This document shows, piece by piece, positions 4,908-5,828 of a DNA stretch of 5,828 nt. The notes under the pieces were generated by a model. That model saw nothing but the letters and a program-made list of their open reading frames with translations, made no database searches and was not told the DNA's origin. The position numbers were made by a program, and so were the translations under genes. Positions within the stretch are counted from its first letter, which is position 1, and each line of letters opens with the position of its first letter. This DNA comes from Acidimicrobiales bacterium (GTDB taxonomy: Bacteria; Actinomycetota; Acidimicrobiia; Acidimicrobiales; Poriferisodalaceae), in contig JAGQSP010000058.1 of assembly GCA_020439485.1 (NCBI GenBank), forward strand, positions 1 through 5,828, written 5' to 3'.

Positions 4908-5345
4908 TCAGCGGCCCGTATGCCCGAATCCGCCTTCGCCACGCTCGGTCTCGTCGAGTTGGTCGACCTCGACCCAGTCGACGGTCTCGAACCTCTGCAC
5001 AACCAGCTGGGCTACGCGTTCACCCGCGCGCACCGTGTAGGCGTGGGTCGGGTCGGTGTTGACCATGATGACTTTGATCTCGCCCCGGTAGCCGCTGTCG
5101 ATGGTGCCCGGAGCATTGAGAGTGGTCAGCCCGTGTTTGGCCGCCAGCCCAGAGCGGGGGTGCACCAAACCGACGAAACCATCGGGCAGCGCTATTGCAA
5201 CGCCTGTCGGCACGATGGCCCGCCCTCCGGCGGGCTCGATCACCACCTCCTCCACCGACACCAGATCGGCTCCGGCGTCGCCGGGTTTGGCGTAGGCGGG
5301 AACCTCGGCCAGAGGATGCAAACGGCGTATCTCGATGGCGACCAC
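4908..5345 (-). CDS. dut: dUTPase (deoxyuridine 5'-triphosphate nucleotidohydrolase)
   Basis: A 145-residue trimeric-type dUTPase, which hydrolyses dUTP to dUMP and pyrophosphate, keeping uracil out of DNA and feeding thymidylate synthesis. All five family motifs are present in order: motif I KPGDAGADL (20-28), motif II PRSGLA (63-68), motif III NAPGTIDSGYRGEI (77-90) with the catalytic Asp83 and the uracil-contacting Tyr86, motif IV AGERVAQLVV (107-116), and the C-terminal P-loop-like motif V RGEGGFGHTGR (135-145) that closes over the nucleotide. Length is normal for the bacterial enzyme. The GTG start at 5345 lacks an SD, but TAGGCT lies 8 nt upstream, suggesting a leaderless mRNA. It is divergent from orn across a 70-bp shared promoter region, and the unrecognised 124-residue gene follows. 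Confidence 0.97.
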   Translation of the reverse strand: MVAIEIRRLHPLAEVPAYAKPGDAGADLVSVEEVVIEPAGGRAIVPTGVAIALPDGFVGLVHPRSGLAAKHGLTTLNAPGTIDSGYRGEIKVIMVNTDPTHAYTVRAGERVAQLVVQRFETVDWVEVDQLDETERGEGGFGHTGR

Positions 5346-5353
5346 GGCGGGCG

Positions 5354-5359
5354 AGCCTA
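5354..5359 (-). promoter_or_regulatory. Candidate -10 box for dut, leaderless type
   Basis: TAGGCT on the minus strand fits TANNNT and lies 8 nt before GTG 5345. There is no SD and no clear -35. Confidence 0.4.
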
Positions 5360-5403
5360 GCGGCCACGACAGGTCCGGATTCGGGAACCCGGCCGAAGCC
5401 GCC

Positions 5404-5409
5404 TACGAT
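5404..5409 (+). promoter_or_regulatory. -10 box for orn, leaderless type
   Basis: TACGAT fits the actinobacterial -10 consensus well and lies 6 nt before GTG 5416. The identical hexamer serves the small gene starting at 4334. The expected -35 position overlaps that of the divergent dut promoter. Confidence 0.5.
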
Positions 5410-5415
5410 GCCCGG

Positions 5416-5828
5416 GTGCTCGTTTGGATGGACCTCGAGATGACAGGGCTGGACCCACGCCGCCACACCATTGTCGAGATCGCCACCATCATCACAGACG
5501 ACCGGCTCGAGATCATCGCCGAAGGCCCCGACCTGGTGGTGTTCCAAGACGACGAAGCCTTGTCGCACATGGACGACGTCGTCACCCGAATGCACACGCG
5601 CAGTGGCCTGCTCGAACAGATCCGCGGCTCGTCGATCAGCCTCGAGCAGGCGGGTAACGAGACCCTCGACTTCATCAAGCGCCATTGCCCCCAACCAGCG
5701 ACCGTGCCCCTGTGCGGCAACTCGATTGGCACCGACCGGCGCTTTCTAGACGCCTACCTACCCGACATCGAGAACCACCTTCACTATCGATCGGTAGATG
5801 TGTCCAGCATCAAGGAACTCTGTCGTCG
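5416..5828 (+). CDS. orn: Oligoribonuclease (3' end outside window)
   Basis: The first 137 codons run into the right edge without a stop; the full family length is about 180-200 residues, so roughly a quarter is missing. Orn is a DEDDh 3'-5' exonuclease that degrades di- to penta-ribonucleotides, including pGpG from c-di-GMP breakdown. LVWMDLEMTGLD (2-13) gives the first two metal ligands, Asp6 and Glu8. VEIATIITD (20-28), AEGPDLVV (35-42), MHTRSGL (59-65) and CGNSIGTDRRF (100-110, with Asp107) follow the family closely, as do HLHYRSVDVSSIKEL (121-135). The last catalytic His and Asp lie beyond the window. GTG 5416 is the start because the motif begins at once after it, no in-frame start lies just upstream, and a TACGAT box sits 6 nt before it. 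Confidence 0.95.
   Translation, partial: MLVWMDLEMTGLDPRRHTIVEIATIITDDRLEIIAEGPDLVVFQDDEALSHMDDVVTRMHTRSGLLEQIRGSSISLEQAGNETLDFIKRHCPQPATVPLCGNSIGTDRRFLDAYLPDIENHLHYRSVDVSSIKELCR

Noticed and set aside
4472..5062. Long plus-strand frames after the tRNA (for example 4432-5040, 4472-5062, 4491-4862)
   Set aside because: They overlap dut, whose five motifs are on the minus strand, and one begins inside the tRNA. Composition fits antisense shadows.

Overview
The window is high-GC, tightly packed DNA from an actinobacterium. The markers are a DUF222/13E12-type HNH nuclease, a glycosyltransferase of the mycothiol (MshA) group, an RsiG (AmfC)-like c-di-GMP-binding anti-sigma protein, an oligoribonuclease, and several genes whose -10 box lies only 6-9 nt before the start codon, as in leaderless actinobacterial transcripts. 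A deep-branching lineage such as Acidimicrobiia would fit, but that is an inference from gene mix and style, not something the sequence proves.

Layout. 1-451 (+): 3' part of an HNH endonuclease gene that enters from the left edge. 483-3442 (-): four genes read right to left, namely a MoaD/ThiS-like sulfur carrier, a membrane protein resembling CdsA with eroded catalytic motifs, an RsiG-like protein with two intact c-di-GMP signature motifs, and an MshA-like GT4 glycosyltransferase. The first two overlap by 4 nt. The next gaps are 73 nt and roughly 50-80 nt, so an operon is plausible, with a possible internal promoter before the glycosyltransferase. 3517-4107 (+): a histidine-phosphatase (PGAM-like) gene divergent from the moaD-like gene. 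4143-4334 (-): a 63-codon gene of uncertain family. 4384-4456 (+): tRNA-Lys(UUU), divergent from that small gene. 4470-4844 (-): an unrecognised charged 124-residue protein lying behind dut. 4908-5345 (-): dUTPase. 5416 to the right edge (+): oligoribonuclease, divergent from dut and cut by the window end.

How they fit together. Most genes are housekeeping or redox/nucleotide functions (dut, orn, tRNA-Lys, MshA-like). The item of most interest is the RsiG-like protein: both helices carry the complete E(X)3S(X)2R(X)3Q(X)3D pattern, which predicts c-di-GMP-gated control of a WhiG/FliA-type sigma factor encoded elsewhere. The oligoribonuclease would clear pGpG, the breakdown product of c-di-GMP, although Orn is near-universal in actinobacteria and the proximity may mean nothing. 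No mobile element, CRISPR array or integration scar was seen. No stretch over 300 bp lacks a gene.
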